Numbered from the stretch's first letter, positions 19,253 to 28,781 are shown. The stretch is 64,000 nucleotides of DNA from Variovorax sp. 54 (GCF_002754375.1 NZ_PEFF01000001.1:4047501-4111500), one strand, 5' to 3'. A program made the numbers and translations. The notes: generated by a model not told the origin, from the letters alone.

Positions 19253-20431
19253 TTACCCCGCGATGCGCTCGGCCAGCGCGACCAGCGACCGGTCCGACCC
19301 CGCCGGCCCGAGCAGCGAGATACCCAGCGGCGCACCATCGCGCGTCGCGAGCGGCATCGACAGTTGCGGAAACCCCGCCAGCCCCGCGATGCACAAGAGG
19401 CGGATCGCGCGGTTGCGGTAGTCCTCCATCGAGGCCTCACTGTCACTGCGCAGCGGTGCGATGTCGGGCATGGTCGGCATCAGCAGCACGCCGTCGGTGC
19501 CGAGCAGCCCGGCCAGGTGCGCGCGGAAGGCGGTACGGAACACGCGCGCGGTCGCCACCTGCGCATCGGTCACGTCGCGCGACCACGCAAAGCGCTCGGC
19601 CACGCCGGGGCCGAGCGGCGGTGCGTAGCGCTCGATCAGCGGGCCGTCGGTGAGCCAGGCTTCGCGCGATTGCAGGTAGCGGAAGTTCCAGTACATCGCG
19701 TCGAAGGATTCCATCGCCACGGTCGTGCCCTTGGCGGGGCCGAGCAGGCTCTGCACGCGATCGGCCGCGCCTTGCAGCGCTTCGACCGCGGCAGGCACGG
19801 CGAGCGCCCAGACGTCGTCGGGCCGCAGCAGCCGCACGCGCTCGGGCAGGGCGGCTGCGTCGGCGTCCAGCAGCACATCGGCCACGCGCGCGAAGGTGCC
19901 GATGTCGCGCGCGAACCAGCCGCAGGTGTCGAAGCTGGGTGCGAGGTCGAGCGCGCCCTCGAGGCTCACGCGGCCGTGGGTCGGGCGCAGGCCGTAAAGG
20001 CCGCAGTGGTTGGCTGGCGCGCGCACCGAGCCGCCGGTGTCGGTGCCCAGCGCGAAGTCGCACAGGTTCGACGACACCGCCGAGGCCGAGCCCGACGACG
20101 AACCGCCCGTGATGCGCAGCGGCGCCCCGCCGTTGATCGGCGCGCCGAAGTGCGCGTTGTTGCCGTTCATCGAGAACGCGAGTTCGTCGGTCACGGTCTT
20201 GCCGGCAAAGCGCGCGCCGGCATCGAGCAGCTTCTGCACGGTCGGTGCGGTGCGGGTCTTGATGCCCGACATCGCCAGCACGATGGGATTGCCACCGCCC
20301 GTGGGGTAGCCGGCCACGTCGAACAGGTCCTTCGCGGCAAAGCTCAAGTCGGCCAGCGGGCCGGTCGAGGCGCGCGCCACCGGCGCATCGGGATACGGAA
20401 CGAAGGCGTGGGCGGGATCGTGCAACGGCAT
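19253..20431 (-). CDS. amidase-signature hydrolase
   Basis: 392 residues. The Ser-cisSer-Lys triad is complete: Lys34 in [11 protein letters not shown], cis-Ser111 in GGSSSGSAS and nucleophile Ser135 in [10 protein letters not shown], with the usual 24-residue spacing. It hydrolyses carboxamides. It lacks the long C-terminal domain of GatA and has no tRNA amidotransferase partner here. It is 27 bases after the last ABC subunit gene, so it probably acts on the imported compound. Confidence 0.9.
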   Translation of the reverse strand: MPLHDPAHAFVPYPDAPVARASTGPLADLSFAAKDLFDVAGYPTGGGNPIVLAMSGIKTRTAPTVQKLLDAGARFAGKTVTDELAFSMNGNNAHFGAPINGGAPLRITGGSSSGSASAVSSNLCDFALGTDTGGSVRAPANHCGLYGLRPTHGRVSLEGALDLAPSFDTCGWFARDIGTFARVADVLLDADAAALPERVRLLRPDDVWALAVPAAVEALQGAADRVQSLLGPAKGTTVAMESFDAMYWNFRYLQSREAWLTDGPLIERYAPPLGPGVAERFAWSRDVTDAQVATARVFRTAFRAHLAGLLGTDGVLLMPTMPDIAPLRSDSEASMEDYRNRAIRLLCIAGLAGFPQLSMPLATRDGAPLGISLLGPAGSDRSLVALAERIAG

Positions 20432-20458
20432 GGTGGTGGGATGGAAAGGGTGGAAGGT

Positions 20459-21469
20459 TCAGGCGACCAGCACGGGCGCGATGGCCGCTGCGGCATCCGT
20501 ATGGATGCAGCGCACACGGTGGTTCGGCGCCAGCTCGACCACGGGCGGTTGTGCGGCGCGGCAGGCATCGCTGGCCAGCGCGCAGCGCTCGGCGAAGGCG
20601 CAGCCGGGCGGCAGTGCGGAAAGATCGGGCGGTGCGCCGCCAATGGTTTCCAGCCGCGTGCCGCGCGCCAGTGCGCCGTGCGCGCGACTCTTGAGCAGCG
20701 CGATGGTGTACGGATGGCGCGGCGAGCGGATCAGCTCGCGGGCCGTGCCTTCCTCGACGATGCGGCCCGCATACATCACGGCGATGCGGTCGGCCACTTC
20801 GACGGCGGCACCGATGTCGTGCGTGACGAAGATCACCGACAGCCCCAAGTCGCGCTGCAGTTCGCGCAGCAGCAGCAGGATCTGGATCTGCACCGTGGCG
20901 TCGAGCGCCGTGGTTGGCTCGTCGGCCAGCAGCAGCTGCGGCTTGCAGGCGAGGGCGAGCGCGATCATGGCGCGCTGGCGCATGCCGCCGGACATCTCGT
21001 GCGGATAGGCCTCGAGCCGCCGTTCGGGGCTCGGAATGCGCACGCGTTCGAACAGCGCCAGCGCGCGCTGTTGCGCCTCGGCCTGACTGACGGATTCATG
21101 GCGGCGGATCGACTCGACGATCTGCGCGCCCACCGAGTACACCGGGTCGAGCGCCAGCAGCGGCTCCTGGAAGATCATCGACGCGACCTTGCCGCGGAAG
21201 TCGGCCAGTTCGCGCTGCGACATCGCGAGCACGTCGCAGCCCGCCACCTGCACCTGGCCGCCCATGCGCGTGCGGCGCTCGGGGTGCAGGCGCAGCAGGG
21301 TGCGCATGGTCACGCTCTTGCCCGAGCCCGATTCGCCGATCAACGCGACCACCTCGCCGCGCTGCACTTCGAGGCTCACGCCGCTGACGGCATGCACGGG
21401 CTTGCGGCCGCCGCTGAAGGTGACGCTGAGGTCGCGCAGCCGGACCATCGGTTCGTTGTTGTCGCTCAT
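20459..21469 (-). CDS. dipeptide-type ABC transporter ATPase (DppD-like)
   Basis: 336 residues. Walker A is GESGSGKS (45-52), the signature is MSGGMRQR, Walker B is [12 protein letters not shown]. The C-terminal oligopeptide-type extension with four Cys (CAFAERC, then CRAAQ, then RCIH) is a possible iron-sulfur site as in Dpp ATPases. Its ATG overlaps the stop of the DppF-like gene (ATGA), giving translational coupling. Confidence 0.92.
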   Translation of the reverse strand: MSDNNEPMVRLRDLSVTFSGGRKPVHAVSGVSLEVQRGEVVALIGESGSGKSVTMRTLLRLHPERRTRMGGQVQVAGCDVLAMSQRELADFRGKVASMIFQEPLLALDPVYSVGAQIVESIRRHESVSQAEAQQRALALFERVRIPSPERRLEAYPHEMSGGMRQRAMIALALACKPQLLLADEPTTALDATVQIQILLLLRELQRDLGLSVIFVTHDIGAAVEVADRIAVMYAGRIVEEGTARELIRSPRHPYTIALLKSRAHGALARGTRLETIGGAPPDLSALPPGCAFAERCALASDACRAAQPPVVELAPNHRVRCIHTDAAAAIAPVLVA

Positions 21470-22506
21470 GCTGCTTCTCTCCGGGCTTCAGTGGCCATCG
21501 GATGCCCGCTGCCCGTTTCGTGGATCAGACAGCTCACCGCATGCTGCGAGCCGGTGACGATGCGTTCGGGCACGACCTTGCTGCACACCGGTGCGGCGAG
21601 CGCGCAGCGCGGATGAAAGCGGCAGCCCGTGGGCGGGTTGATCGGGTTCGGCGGATCGCCAGCAAGCGCGGCTTCTTCGGTGCGGTTGTCGGGGTCCATC
21701 GACGGCATCGAGGACAGCAGCGCGCGCGTATAGGGATGCGCGGGCGCTTCGTACAGCGCATCGGCGGGCCCGATCTCGGCCACCTGGCCGAGGTACATCA
21801 CCATCACGCGGTCGCTCACGTAGCGCACCACGTTGAGGTCGTGGCTGATGAAGACGTAGGTCAGGCCGAACTCGGTCTTCAGGTCGAGCAGCAGATTGAT
21901 GACTTGGGCTTCCACCGACTTGTCGAGTGCCGACACCGCCTCGTCGAGGATCACCATGCGCGGTTGCAGCGCCAGCGCCCGCGCGATGTTCACGCGCTGC
22001 CGCTGGCCACCGGAAAGCTCATGCGGGTAGCGCTCGGCAAAGCGCTGCGGCGACAGCCCGACGCGCGCGAGCAGGTCGCGCGCCCGCGCCACCGCCTCGC
22101 GCCGCGACACGCCGTGCACCTGCGGCCCGAAGGCCACCGAGTCCTCGATGGTGAGGCGCGGGTTGAGCGAGGCGTAGCTGTCCTGGAACACCATCTGCAC
22201 CTGGCGGCGGAACTCCTTGAGCGGCAGGTCGCGGCTGCCGACTTCGCGGCCGTCGAACACCACCTCGCCACGCGTGGGCTCGATCAGCTGCATCAGGAGG
22301 CGCGCGGTGGTCGATTTGCCGCAGCCGGATTCGCCGACCACACCGAGCGTTTCGCCCTTCATGACTTCGAAGTCCACGCCGTCCACGGCGCGCACCACGC
22401 CGCCGCCGCGGCCGAGCGGGTCTTTCTTCAGCGGGAAATGCTTGACCAGGCCGGTGATGGTCAGGAGCGGCTGTGCCGGGCCGCCGATGTCTTTCAGTGC
22501 GTCCAT
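21466..22506 (-). CDS. dipeptide-type ABC transporter ATPase (DppF-like)
   Basis: 346 residues. Walker A is GESGCGKS (58-65), the signature LSGGQRQR, Walker B MVILDEAVSALD, and the C-terminal oligo_HPY extension contains CRFHPRC. It pairs with the DppD-like ATPase as the two nucleotide-binding subunits of one importer. It starts 4 bases after the permease stop. Confidence 0.92.
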   Translation of the reverse strand: MDALKDIGGPAQPLLTITGLVKHFPLKKDPLGRGGGVVRAVDGVDFEVMKGETLGVVGESGCGKSTTARLLMQLIEPTRGEVVFDGREVGSRDLPLKEFRRQVQMVFQDSYASLNPRLTIEDSVAFGPQVHGVSRREAVARARDLLARVGLSPQRFAERYPHELSGGQRQRVNIARALALQPRMVILDEAVSALDKSVEAQVINLLLDLKTEFGLTYVFISHDLNVVRYVSDRVMVMYLGQVAEIGPADALYEAPAHPYTRALLSSMPSMDPDNRTEEAALAGDPPNPINPPTGCRFHPRCALAAPVCSKVVPERIVTGSQHAVSCLIHETGSGHPMATEARREAA

Positions 22507-22510
22507 GGCC

Positions 22511-23413
22511 TCACCCCTTGTTGTCCATCGCCGAACGCAGGCCGTCGGAAAGCAGGTTGAAGGAAATCGAGGTGATGAAGATCATCACGCCCGGCAGCGC
22601 CGCCACCCACGGCTGCGCGTAGATCGCCGTGCGCAGCGTGTTGAGCATCAGGCCCCACTCGGGTTCCGGTGGCTTCACGCCCAGGCCGAGGAACGACAGG
22701 CCCGAGGCCAGGATCATCGACACCGCGATGAGGCTGGTGGCGTAGACGAAGATCGGTCCGAGCACATTGCCCAGCACATGCACCCGCACGATGGTGAAGG
22801 GGCTGGCGCCCGAGGCGCGTGCCGCTTCCACGTAGTCGCGGGTGCGCACCTGCGTGGTCACGCTTTCGGCCACGCGCGCGATCTGCGGAATGAACACGAT
22901 GGTCAGTGAGATCAGCGAATTGACCACGCCCGCGCCCAGCGTGCCCGAGAGGGCGATGGCCAGCAGCACCGAGGGGAACGCGTAGAACACGTCGATCGTG
23001 CGCATGATCAGCGTGTTGGTGATGCCACCCGCATAGCCCGCGACGATGCCGATGACCGTGCCCAACACGAAGGCGCAGAGCACCGGCGTGATGCCGATGA
23101 AGAGCGACAGCCGCGCGCCGACGATCAGCCGAGAGAGCATGTCGCGGCCCAGTTCGTCGCTGCCGAGGGGCAGGCCCTCGGTGCCGATGGGCTTGAGGCG
23201 CTTGAGCATCGACGACTGGTACGGGTCGGACGGTGCGAGCCACGGACCGAACAGCGCGAGCGCGATGAGCACCAGCACGACGACGGCGGCGCCGACCGCG
23301 ACCGGGTCGCGCCGCAAGCGCAGCCAGACCGAGGCCCAGTAGCCGCGCGAGCGCTGGGCCGGCAGCGGTTCGACGGCTGCGGCAGTGGGAGAAGAAGCGA
23401 GCACAGTGGACAT
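22511..23413 (-). CDS. dipeptide-type ABC transporter permease (DppC-like)
   Basis: 300 residues with an N-terminal cytoplasmic stretch, a first membrane helix (AVVVLVLIALALFGPWLAP) and five further helices. The EAA loop is ARASGASPFTIVRVHVLGNV. The ATG at 23413 (MSTVLASSPT) is used; the open frame further upstream overlaps the DppB-like gene and is not coding. Confidence 0.9.
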   Translation of the reverse strand: MSTVLASSPTAAAVEPLPAQRSRGYWASVWLRLRRDPVAVGAAVVVLVLIALALFGPWLAPSDPYQSSMLKRLKPIGTEGLPLGSDELGRDMLSRLIVGARLSLFIGITPVLCAFVLGTVIGIVAGYAGGITNTLIMRTIDVFYAFPSVLLAIALSGTLGAGVVNSLISLTIVFIPQIARVAESVTTQVRTRDYVEAARASGASPFTIVRVHVLGNVLGPIFVYATSLIAVSMILASGLSFLGLGVKPPEPEWGLMLNTLRTAIYAQPWVAALPGVMIFITSISFNLLSDGLRSAMDNKG

Positions 23414-23436
23414 GGTGTTGCGGCTTTCTTCTCTCT

Positions 23437-24390
23437 TCAGGCGCGCGCGATGCGCGGATCGAGCAGCGTCTGCAATACATCGACCAGCAGGTTGAGCACG
23501 ACGAAGAACAGCGCCAGCACCAGGATCGTTCCCTGCAGCAGCGGCAGGTCGCGCTGGAAGATCGCCGAGTTCAGCAGGAAGCCGGTGCCGGGCCACGAGA
23601 ACACGGTCTCGATCAGGATCGAGCCGCCCAGCAGGTAGCCCAGTTGCAGGCCCATCACCGCCAGCGCCGTGGGCGCGGCGTTCTTCACCATGTGGCGGAA
23701 CACGCCGAAATGGGTGAGCCCCTTGGCGCGCAGGCCCACGATGAATTCCTGGTCGAGGATGTCGGCCACCAGCGCACGCACGGTGCGCGCGATGATGCCC
23801 ATGGGAATGACCGACATCGTGAGCGCCGGCAGCAGCAGGAACTGCAGGTGTTCCCAGTCCCAGGCCCAGTCGCCCGAACCGCTCGGGCCCGCGCCCGTGG
23901 CCGGCAGCCACATGAGCTGCGACGAGAACACGATCACCATCACCATGCCCAGCCAGTAGTGCGGCACGCTCACGCCGAGCACCGAGAGCATCGAGGCGAG
24001 GCGGTCGACCCACGAGTTGCGGAAGTAACCCGCCACGAAGCCGAAGAGGCAACCCAGCACGAAGCCGATGAAGGTGGCCACCACCGCCAGGCGCAGCGTG
24101 TTGCCCACGGCGGTGAAGACCTCGCCGGCCACCGCGCGGTTGCTGGCGATGGACACGCCCAGGTCGCCGTGCAGTGCGCGCCAGACCCACAGCGCGAACT
24201 GCTCGGGCAGCGAGCGGTTGAAGCCGTAGAGCTCGCGCAGTTGCGCCTGCAGGTCCGCCGAGGCGTCGGGCGGGAGGATGGACACCAGCGGATCGCCGGG
24301 CGCGATGTGCACGAGCAGGAAGCACACGAGGGCCACGCCGATCATGATCGGCAAGGCGTAGATCACGCGGCGCAGGAGGTAGGCGAACAT
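23437..24390 (-). CDS. dipeptide-type ABC transporter permease (DppB-like)
   Basis: 317 residues. It starts MFAYLLRRVIYALPIMIGVA, the classic DppB opening, with six predicted membrane helices and an EAA loop LRAKGLTHFGVFRHMVKNAA. It forms the channel with the DppC-like protein encoded 23 bases downstream. Confidence 0.92.
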   Translation of the reverse strand: MFAYLLRRVIYALPIMIGVALVCFLLVHIAPGDPLVSILPPDASADLQAQLRELYGFNRSLPEQFALWVWRALHGDLGVSIASNRAVAGEVFTAVGNTLRLAVVATFIGFVLGCLFGFVAGYFRNSWVDRLASMLSVLGVSVPHYWLGMVMVIVFSSQLMWLPATGAGPSGSGDWAWDWEHLQFLLLPALTMSVIPMGIIARTVRALVADILDQEFIVGLRAKGLTHFGVFRHMVKNAAPTALAVMGLQLGYLLGGSILIETVFSWPGTGFLLNSAIFQRDLPLLQGTILVLALFFVVLNLLVDVLQTLLDPRIARA

Positions 24391-24424
24391 GGGTGGCTGG
24401 CTCGTGGCTGGCTGCAGGAGGCGA

Positions 24425-26086
24425 TCAGTCCATCGTCATGGTCGCGATGTCGATGAACCAGCTCTTGGGCTGCACCACGTTCTTGACCTTGGGCGAGAGT
24501 GCGCGCGGGCCCACGTCGTGCGCGATCCACACGAAGGGCGCGTCGTCCACGATGTGCGTGTGCAGCTTCGCAAGCGCAGCGTCGCGCGCCTTGTCGTCGA
24601 AGCTGGTGCGCGCATCGGCCACGAGCTTGTCGACCTCGGCGTTGCCGTAGTAGCCCCAGTTGTTCGACACCGGCGGGAAGGCCTTGGTGCTCACGAAGCG
24701 CACCATCGCGAAGAACGGGTCCATCGCCGCGAAGCTGATGTTGACCGCGTTGGCGCCGTTGGCCGACGGGTCCTTCGCGCCCTTGCGCCAGTTGGTGAAG
24801 AGCGTGTTCCATTCGATGACGTCGAACTGCACGTCGAAGTAGCACTGCTTGAGCGACTGCTGCGCAAATTCGTTCATCGGCAGCGGCTGCATCTGGCCCG
24901 AGCCCGAGGCCGAGATCTGCACCTTCACCTTGATCGGCTTGGCGGCCGAGTAGCCGGCTTGCGTCATCAGCGCCTGCGCGGCCTTCACGTCGTACCTGAT
25001 GTCGAAGGTGGGCTTGCCGAACCACGGGTGGCCCGGTGGCACCGTGCCCTTGGGCTCGGCCATCATGCCGCCCAGCAGCTGCTTCATGCCGCCGCGGTCG
25101 ATGCACAGGTTGGCGGCCTGGCGCACGCGCTTGTCGAGCCAGGGCGAGCCTTCGGCGAACGACAGCTGCCACGGCCACACATGCGGCTGCGCGTTCGAAT
25201 AGATCTTGAAGCCGCGCTGCGTGATCTGCGCCATGGAATCGGGTGCGGGCGCCTCGATCCAGTCGACCTGCCCGCCCAGCAGCGCGGCGGTGCGCGCGTT
25301 GGCTTCAGGCATCGGAATCATCACGACCTTGTCGATCTTCGGCGTGCGTTTGGCGTCCCAGTAGGTCTTGTTGGCCGCAAGTTCGAGGCGTTCGCGCGCG
25401 ACGAAGCGCGTGACCTTGAACGGGCCCGAGCCGGCCGGGTCGGCGGCAAAGGCGGTCCAGGCGGCCTTGGCCTTGTCGGCGGGCGTGGCGCCGGCTGCGG
25501 CATCGAACTTCTTCTGCCAGTGCACCGGCGAAGCCATGAACAGGTTCGTGAGATTGATCGGCAGGAAGGCATCGGGCTCGCTGGTGGTGAGCTCGACCGT
25601 CATGTCGTCGATCTTGCGGGCGGACTTGAGCGTGGGCATGCGCGAGGCCGTGACGCCGACCTGGCTGGCGTCGAACTGCGGCGCTTCCTTGTCGAGCACC
25701 TTCTGCACGTTCCACACCACGGCGTCGGCGTTGAAGGCCGAGCCGTCGTGGAACTTGACGCCGGGGCGCAGCTTGAAGACCCACTTGGTCTTGTCCTTGG
25801 CATCGACGGCCCACGACGTGGAGAGCCCGGGAATCAGCACGCTGGGTGCGTCGGCCTTCGACAGGTCCCACTGCGTGAGCGCGTCGTAGATCGGGATGCC
25901 GGTGAAGCGGTTGCCTTCGAAGCCCTGGTCGGGTTGGCCGAGGGTGCGCGGAATGTCGGCCGCGGTCATGGCGATGCGCAGTGTTTTTTCCTGGGCCAGC
26001 GCAGCGGGCGATGCAAGAACCAGGACGGCGAGCGCCGCGCAGGCGGCCAGGGGTTTCAGGGACAGGGCGGGGGCAGCACGCTTCAC
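24425..26086 (-). CDS. dipeptide/oligopeptide-type ABC substrate-binding protein
   Basis: 553 residues of the SBP_bac_5 family, starting with GTG at 26086. It has a signal peptide with cleavage after AALAQ. Family marks are WVFKLRPGVKFHDGSAFNADAV and SFAEGSPWLDKRVRQA. It is the first gene of a seven-gene run (binding protein, two permeases, two ATPases, amidase, cupin). The ligand is unknown; the linked amidase hints at an amide-bearing small molecule or peptide. Confidence 0.92.
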   Translation of the reverse strand: MKRAAPALSLKPLAACAALAVLVLASPAALAQEKTLRIAMTAADIPRTLGQPDQGFEGNRFTGIPIYDALTQWDLSKADAPSVLIPGLSTSWAVDAKDKTKWVFKLRPGVKFHDGSAFNADAVVWNVQKVLDKEAPQFDASQVGVTASRMPTLKSARKIDDMTVELTTSEPDAFLPINLTNLFMASPVHWQKKFDAAAGATPADKAKAAWTAFAADPAGSGPFKVTRFVARERLELAANKTYWDAKRTPKIDKVVMIPMPEANARTAALLGGQVDWIEAPAPDSMAQITQRGFKIYSNAQPHVWPWQLSFAEGSPWLDKRVRQAANLCIDRGGMKQLLGGMMAEPKGTVPPGHPWFGKPTFDIRYDVKAAQALMTQAGYSAAKPIKVKVQISASGSGQMQPLPMNEFAQQSLKQCYFDVQFDVIEWNTLFTNWRKGAKDPSANGANAVNISFAAMDPFFAMVRFVSTKAFPPVSNNWGYYGNAEVDKLVADARTSFDDKARDAALAKLHTHIVDDAPFVWIAHDVGPRALSPKVKNVVQPKSWFIDIATMTMD

Positions 26087-26174
26087 ATGGAACTCCGGTG
26101 GGTGGGGGGTGACGGAAAGGACGAAAACCCCTCAAGCACGACATGTGCCAGCCGACGGATATCCCCTGGTCGAC

Positions 26175-26348
26175 TCAGGCGATCTCGCGCCGTGCGCAGC
26201 GCAGGCCCACCTCGACTCCCACGTTCACGATCGTCACGATCGGCGGCCGCGCCAGGTGCCAGGTAAGGCCGGTGGTGCGCGCGCCGCGCTGCACGATCTC
26301 GTCGAACACCAGCGCGCACGATGTCGTGCGGCCCGAGGAAGCCGACGC
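26175..26348 (-). pseudogene. coding relic in frame behind the small lipoprotein
   Basis: After the TGA of the lipoprotein gene the same frame stays open for 58 codons to a TGA at 26175-26177, with G or C at the third position of almost every codon, as in real genes here. It reads in part LVFDEIVQRGARTTGL and HLARPPIVTIVNVGVEVGL. No ATG is in frame; a GTG at the VFDE position could start a 44-residue peptide. I cannot name the family. It may be the 3' remnant of a lost gene, or chance in GC-rich DNA. Confidence 0.35.
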
Positions 26349-26386
26349 TCAGTCGCAGCGGTAGACGACTTCCCCCGCCGGCACGC
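26328..26386 (+). repeat. 59-bp repeat, copy B (3' end of the small lipoprotein gene)
   Basis: Matches 18732-18790 at 50 of 59 positions, same orientation. On the minus strand it covers the last eleven codons and stop of the lipoprotein gene plus about 20 bases after it. On the plus strand it spells RPEEADAQSQR and a stop, almost the LysR C-terminus RPEEAEAQSQG. Confidence 0.7.
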
Positions 26387-26591
26387 CCTCTGCCGCTACT
26401 TCCGACACCGTGCTGCTCAAGAAGCGCATCGGCGCGCCGAAGTTGCGGCAGTAGTTCTCGGCGTCCTGCGCGGTGGGCGACTTGAACACGCCGTCGGCCA
26501 GGAAGGTGACGCGCGGCGCGGGCCGCGAGACGCAGCCCGCGACGATGAGCAGGGCCGGAACGAGGGCGAAGAAAGCAGCGAATCGGCGCAT
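26349..26591 (-). CDS. small lipoprotein of unknown function
   Basis: 80 residues. MRRFAAFFALVPALLIVAGC is a lipoprotein signal with the lipobox Cys at residue 20. The mature part is short, with Cys48 and Cys79 that could form a disulfide. No family recognised. Its 3' end is duplicated in decayed form beside the LysR gene at 18.7 kb. Confidence 0.6.
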   Translation of the reverse strand: MRRFAAFFALVPALLIVAGCVSRPAPRVTFLADGVFKSPTAQDAENYCRNFGAPMRFLSSTVSEVAAEGVPAGEVVYRCD

Positions 26592-26638
26592 GGGGCAGGG
26601 CGGAAAGAAGAGGTCGCGACTGTAGCCGCTCGAGGGCG

Positions 26639-26980
26639 TCAGCCGGCCAGCCACACGCTGCCATCCGCCGCCTCGCGCAGCGCCAGCGGCGTGAGGCGCG
26701 TGCCCCGGCAGGGGCCGCCGACGCAGCGCCCGGTGTCGGGCTCGAAGATCGCGCCGTGCCGCGCGCACATCAGGTAGCGCCCCGAGCTTTCGAGGATCTG
26801 GCCTTCGAAATCGAGCGGACCGCCCGCGTGCGGGCACTGGTTCAGGTAGCCGTGCACGGCGCCCTGCCAGCGCACCGCGAAGGCCGGCGCGCCGCCGGGC
26901 GCGGTGAACAGGGCGGCAAGGCCGCCGTCGGCGAGTTCGGTGGCGATGGGGTGTGCGGTCGGGGCGGGCGCGGCTGTCAT
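26639..26980 (-). CDS. Rieske [2Fe-2S] domain protein
   Basis: 113 residues, a single Rieske ferredoxin domain. The cluster motifs are CPHAGGPLDF (residues 49-58) and CARHGAIFEPDTG (71-83), giving the Cys-His and Cys-His ligand pairs. No oxygenase partner is adjacent. Similar solitary Rieske proteins in proteobacteria are thought to be electron carriers. Confidence 0.88.
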   Translation of the reverse strand: MTAAPAPTAHPIATELADGGLAALFTAPGGAPAFAVRWQGAVHGYLNQCPHAGGPLDFEGQILESSGRYLMCARHGAIFEPDTGRCVGGPCRGTRLTPLALREAADGSVWLAG

Positions 26981-27155
26981 GAGCGCGAGCCTACCAAGGT
27001 CCGCCGCCGGGGCTGCCGCTTCGGGGAAACCCCCGTGTCATCACATGTTCCGGCTATGTCATCCGACCAATAGACGCAGGAGCGTGCCGTTTCCACAATG
27101 CACCCGCTCGCATTCCTTCGTCCGTGCATCCTTGTGTCAAGGGGGATTCCCACCG

Positions 27156-27899
27156 ATGAGCACGCTGAAACAGGGCTGGCGCGGGGCCGATGTCCGTCGC
27201 CTGCAGGAGGCCCTGAACCGCAAGTTGCTACCCAGCCCGGGTCTCGCGCCCGATGGCGACTACGGCCCCGTCACCCGGGCGGCCGTGCTGCGGTTGCAGG
27301 CCGCGCACTGGCTGTGCGAGGACGGCGAGGCCGGCCCCTGCACCCGCAACGTGGCCTTCGACAACGAAACCCACGCACCGCTGCTGCACCCCGTGGCGCT
27401 GATTCCGCAGCCCGTGCACGCGCTGTGCTGGGCGGCCGCCACGGCGATGCTCACGCGCGCCACCGTGCAGACCGTGCTGGCGCGCACGCCCTCCGAGCTG
27501 ATGGGCGCCGACGGCGCACTGCGCCGCCACGTGGACAGCGACCGCCATGCGGCGGGCAGCCACGATGACGACGACGACAACCGCCGCTTCGCCGCCGCGC
27601 ACGGCCTCACGCTGCGGCCTCACGGCCCGTGGACCGTCGCCGCGCTGCGCACCGCGCTGCACGCCGGGCCGCTGATGTTCGACCTGCGCTGGGGCGCCAA
27701 GGGCGGCGCGCCGGCCGGCCAGCCGGGCCACATGGTCGTGCTCGTGGGCATCCGCGGGGACAACGACCCCGGCGGGGGCGGCACCACGCTGCGCGTGTTC
27801 GACCCCTGGCCGCCGGGCCGGGGCGCGCGCAGCTCGACCAGCCATGTGCGCTGGATGCAGGCCGTGGCCGACCGCGTCTGCGGGGTGTTCCAGCGGTAG
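27156..27899 (+). CDS. peptidoglycan-binding-like plus papain-like cysteine peptidase
   Basis: 247 residues with GGGGGA upstream of the ATG. Residues 1-50 resemble a PG_binding_1 domain (GWRGADVRRLQEALN and DGDYGPVTRAAVLRLQ). Residues 78-245 look like a papain-like peptidase: Cys91 in HALCWAAATAML, His192 in GHMVVLVGI and Asp216 in RVFDPWPP would be the triad, as in C39_2/AvrRpt2-like proteins. A run of Asp (137-142) interrupts the middle. No signal peptide is present, so it may be cytoplasmic or use a non-Sec exporter. The family call is from motifs only. Confidence 0.65.
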   Translation: MSTLKQGWRGADVRRLQEALNRKLLPSPGLAPDGDYGPVTRAAVLRLQAAHWLCEDGEAGPCTRNVAFDNETHAPLLHPVALIPQPVHALCWAAATAMLTRATVQTVLARTPSELMGADGALRRHVDSDRHAAGSHDDDDDNRRFAAAHGLTLRPHGPWTVAALRTALHAGPLMFDLRWGAKGGAPAGQPGHMVVLVGIRGDNDPGGGGTTLRVFDPWPPGRGARSSTSHVRWMQAVADRVCGVFQR

Positions 27900-28047
27900 C
27901 TGTGCCTCGTGCGGACGCGCGTGGCCGCGACGCCATGAAAAAATCCTGACTTTCCGCGAACCGTTTCGGCGGGTGATCGCCTCTTTCCATGCGGGAGGGG
28001 CGTTCTGCTCCCCCGCACTCACACGTCACGGATCGAAGGAAACCACC

Positions 28048-28257
28048 ATGCTCTATGTCAAGAATGTCCCCGGCTGGGAACGCGCCCTGCGCATCGCCAT
28101 GGGCCTCCTCGGCCTCGCCTTCGCCGCCATGAACTGGCCGGCGGACGCGCTGGCCGTCGCGGTCGGCCTCATGGGCGCGATGCTGGCCCTCACCGGGCTG
28201 GTCGGCTTCTGCCCGATGTGCGCGATGGTCGGACGCAAGCTCGACAAGGGCCGCTGA
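28048..28257 (+). CDS. DUF2892-type small membrane protein
   Basis: 69 residues with two hydrophobic helices (ALRIAMGLLGLAFAAMNW and ALAVAVGLMGAMLALTGLVG) followed by the CPMC pair and a basic tail, the YgaP/DUF2892 pattern. An AGGA site lies upstream. It ends two bases before the start of the sigma-factor gene, so the two are probably co-transcribed. Confidence 0.8.
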   Translation: MLYVKNVPGWERALRIAMGLLGLAFAAMNWPADALAVAVGLMGAMLALTGLVGFCPMCAMVGRKLDKGR

Positions 28258-28259
28258 TC

Positions 28260-28781
28260 ATGACCACCGCCACCATCGACCGCACCTGCCTGATCCTGGC
28301 CGCGCAGACCGGCGACCCCGTCGCCATCGAGGGCCTGCTCGCCGCCTGCCAGACCGACGCGCGCCGCTACGCCCGCCGGCACTGCCAGGCCAGCGACGTG
28401 GACGACGCCGTGCAGGAGTCGTTGCTGGTGGTCGCACGCCGGGTGCGCGGTCTGCAGGCGGCCGCGGCGTTCTCGTCGTGGCTGTTCACCGTCATCCGGC
28501 GCGAATGCCTGCGCCTGCAGCGCGCCATGTTCCGCCACGATGCGCTCGACGAAGACGTGGTCGAACGCCAGCTCGCGGCCCGCAGCGACGACGCGCTGCG
28601 CATCGACCTGGCCAACGCGCTCGAATCGCTGCCGGCGCACTACCGCGAGGTCGTGCTGCTGCGCGACTTCGAGGAACTCACCATCGCCGAGATCGCTGAA
28701 CGCTTCAACGAGCCGACGGGTGCTGTGAAGAGCCGGCTGCATCGTGCGCGCCTGCTGGTGCGCGAGTACCTGCTGGGGTAG
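28260..28781 (+). CDS. ECF-type RNA polymerase sigma factor
   Basis: 173 residues. Region 2 ([21 protein letters not shown], about 39-59) and region 4 ([20 protein letters not shown], then [11 protein letters not shown]) are clear, joined by a short linker without region 3. It would direct polymerase to a small stress or envelope regulon. No anti-sigma gene is adjacent; the DUF2892 membrane protein just upstream is the only linked gene. Confidence 0.92.
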   Translation: MTTATIDRTCLILAAQTGDPVAIEGLLAACQTDARRYARRHCQASDVDDAVQESLLVVARRVRGLQAAAAFSSWLFTVIRRECLRLQRAMFRHDALDEDVVERQLAARSDDALRIDLANALESLPAHYREVVLLRDFEELTIAEIAERFNEPTGAVKSRLHRARLLVREYLLG

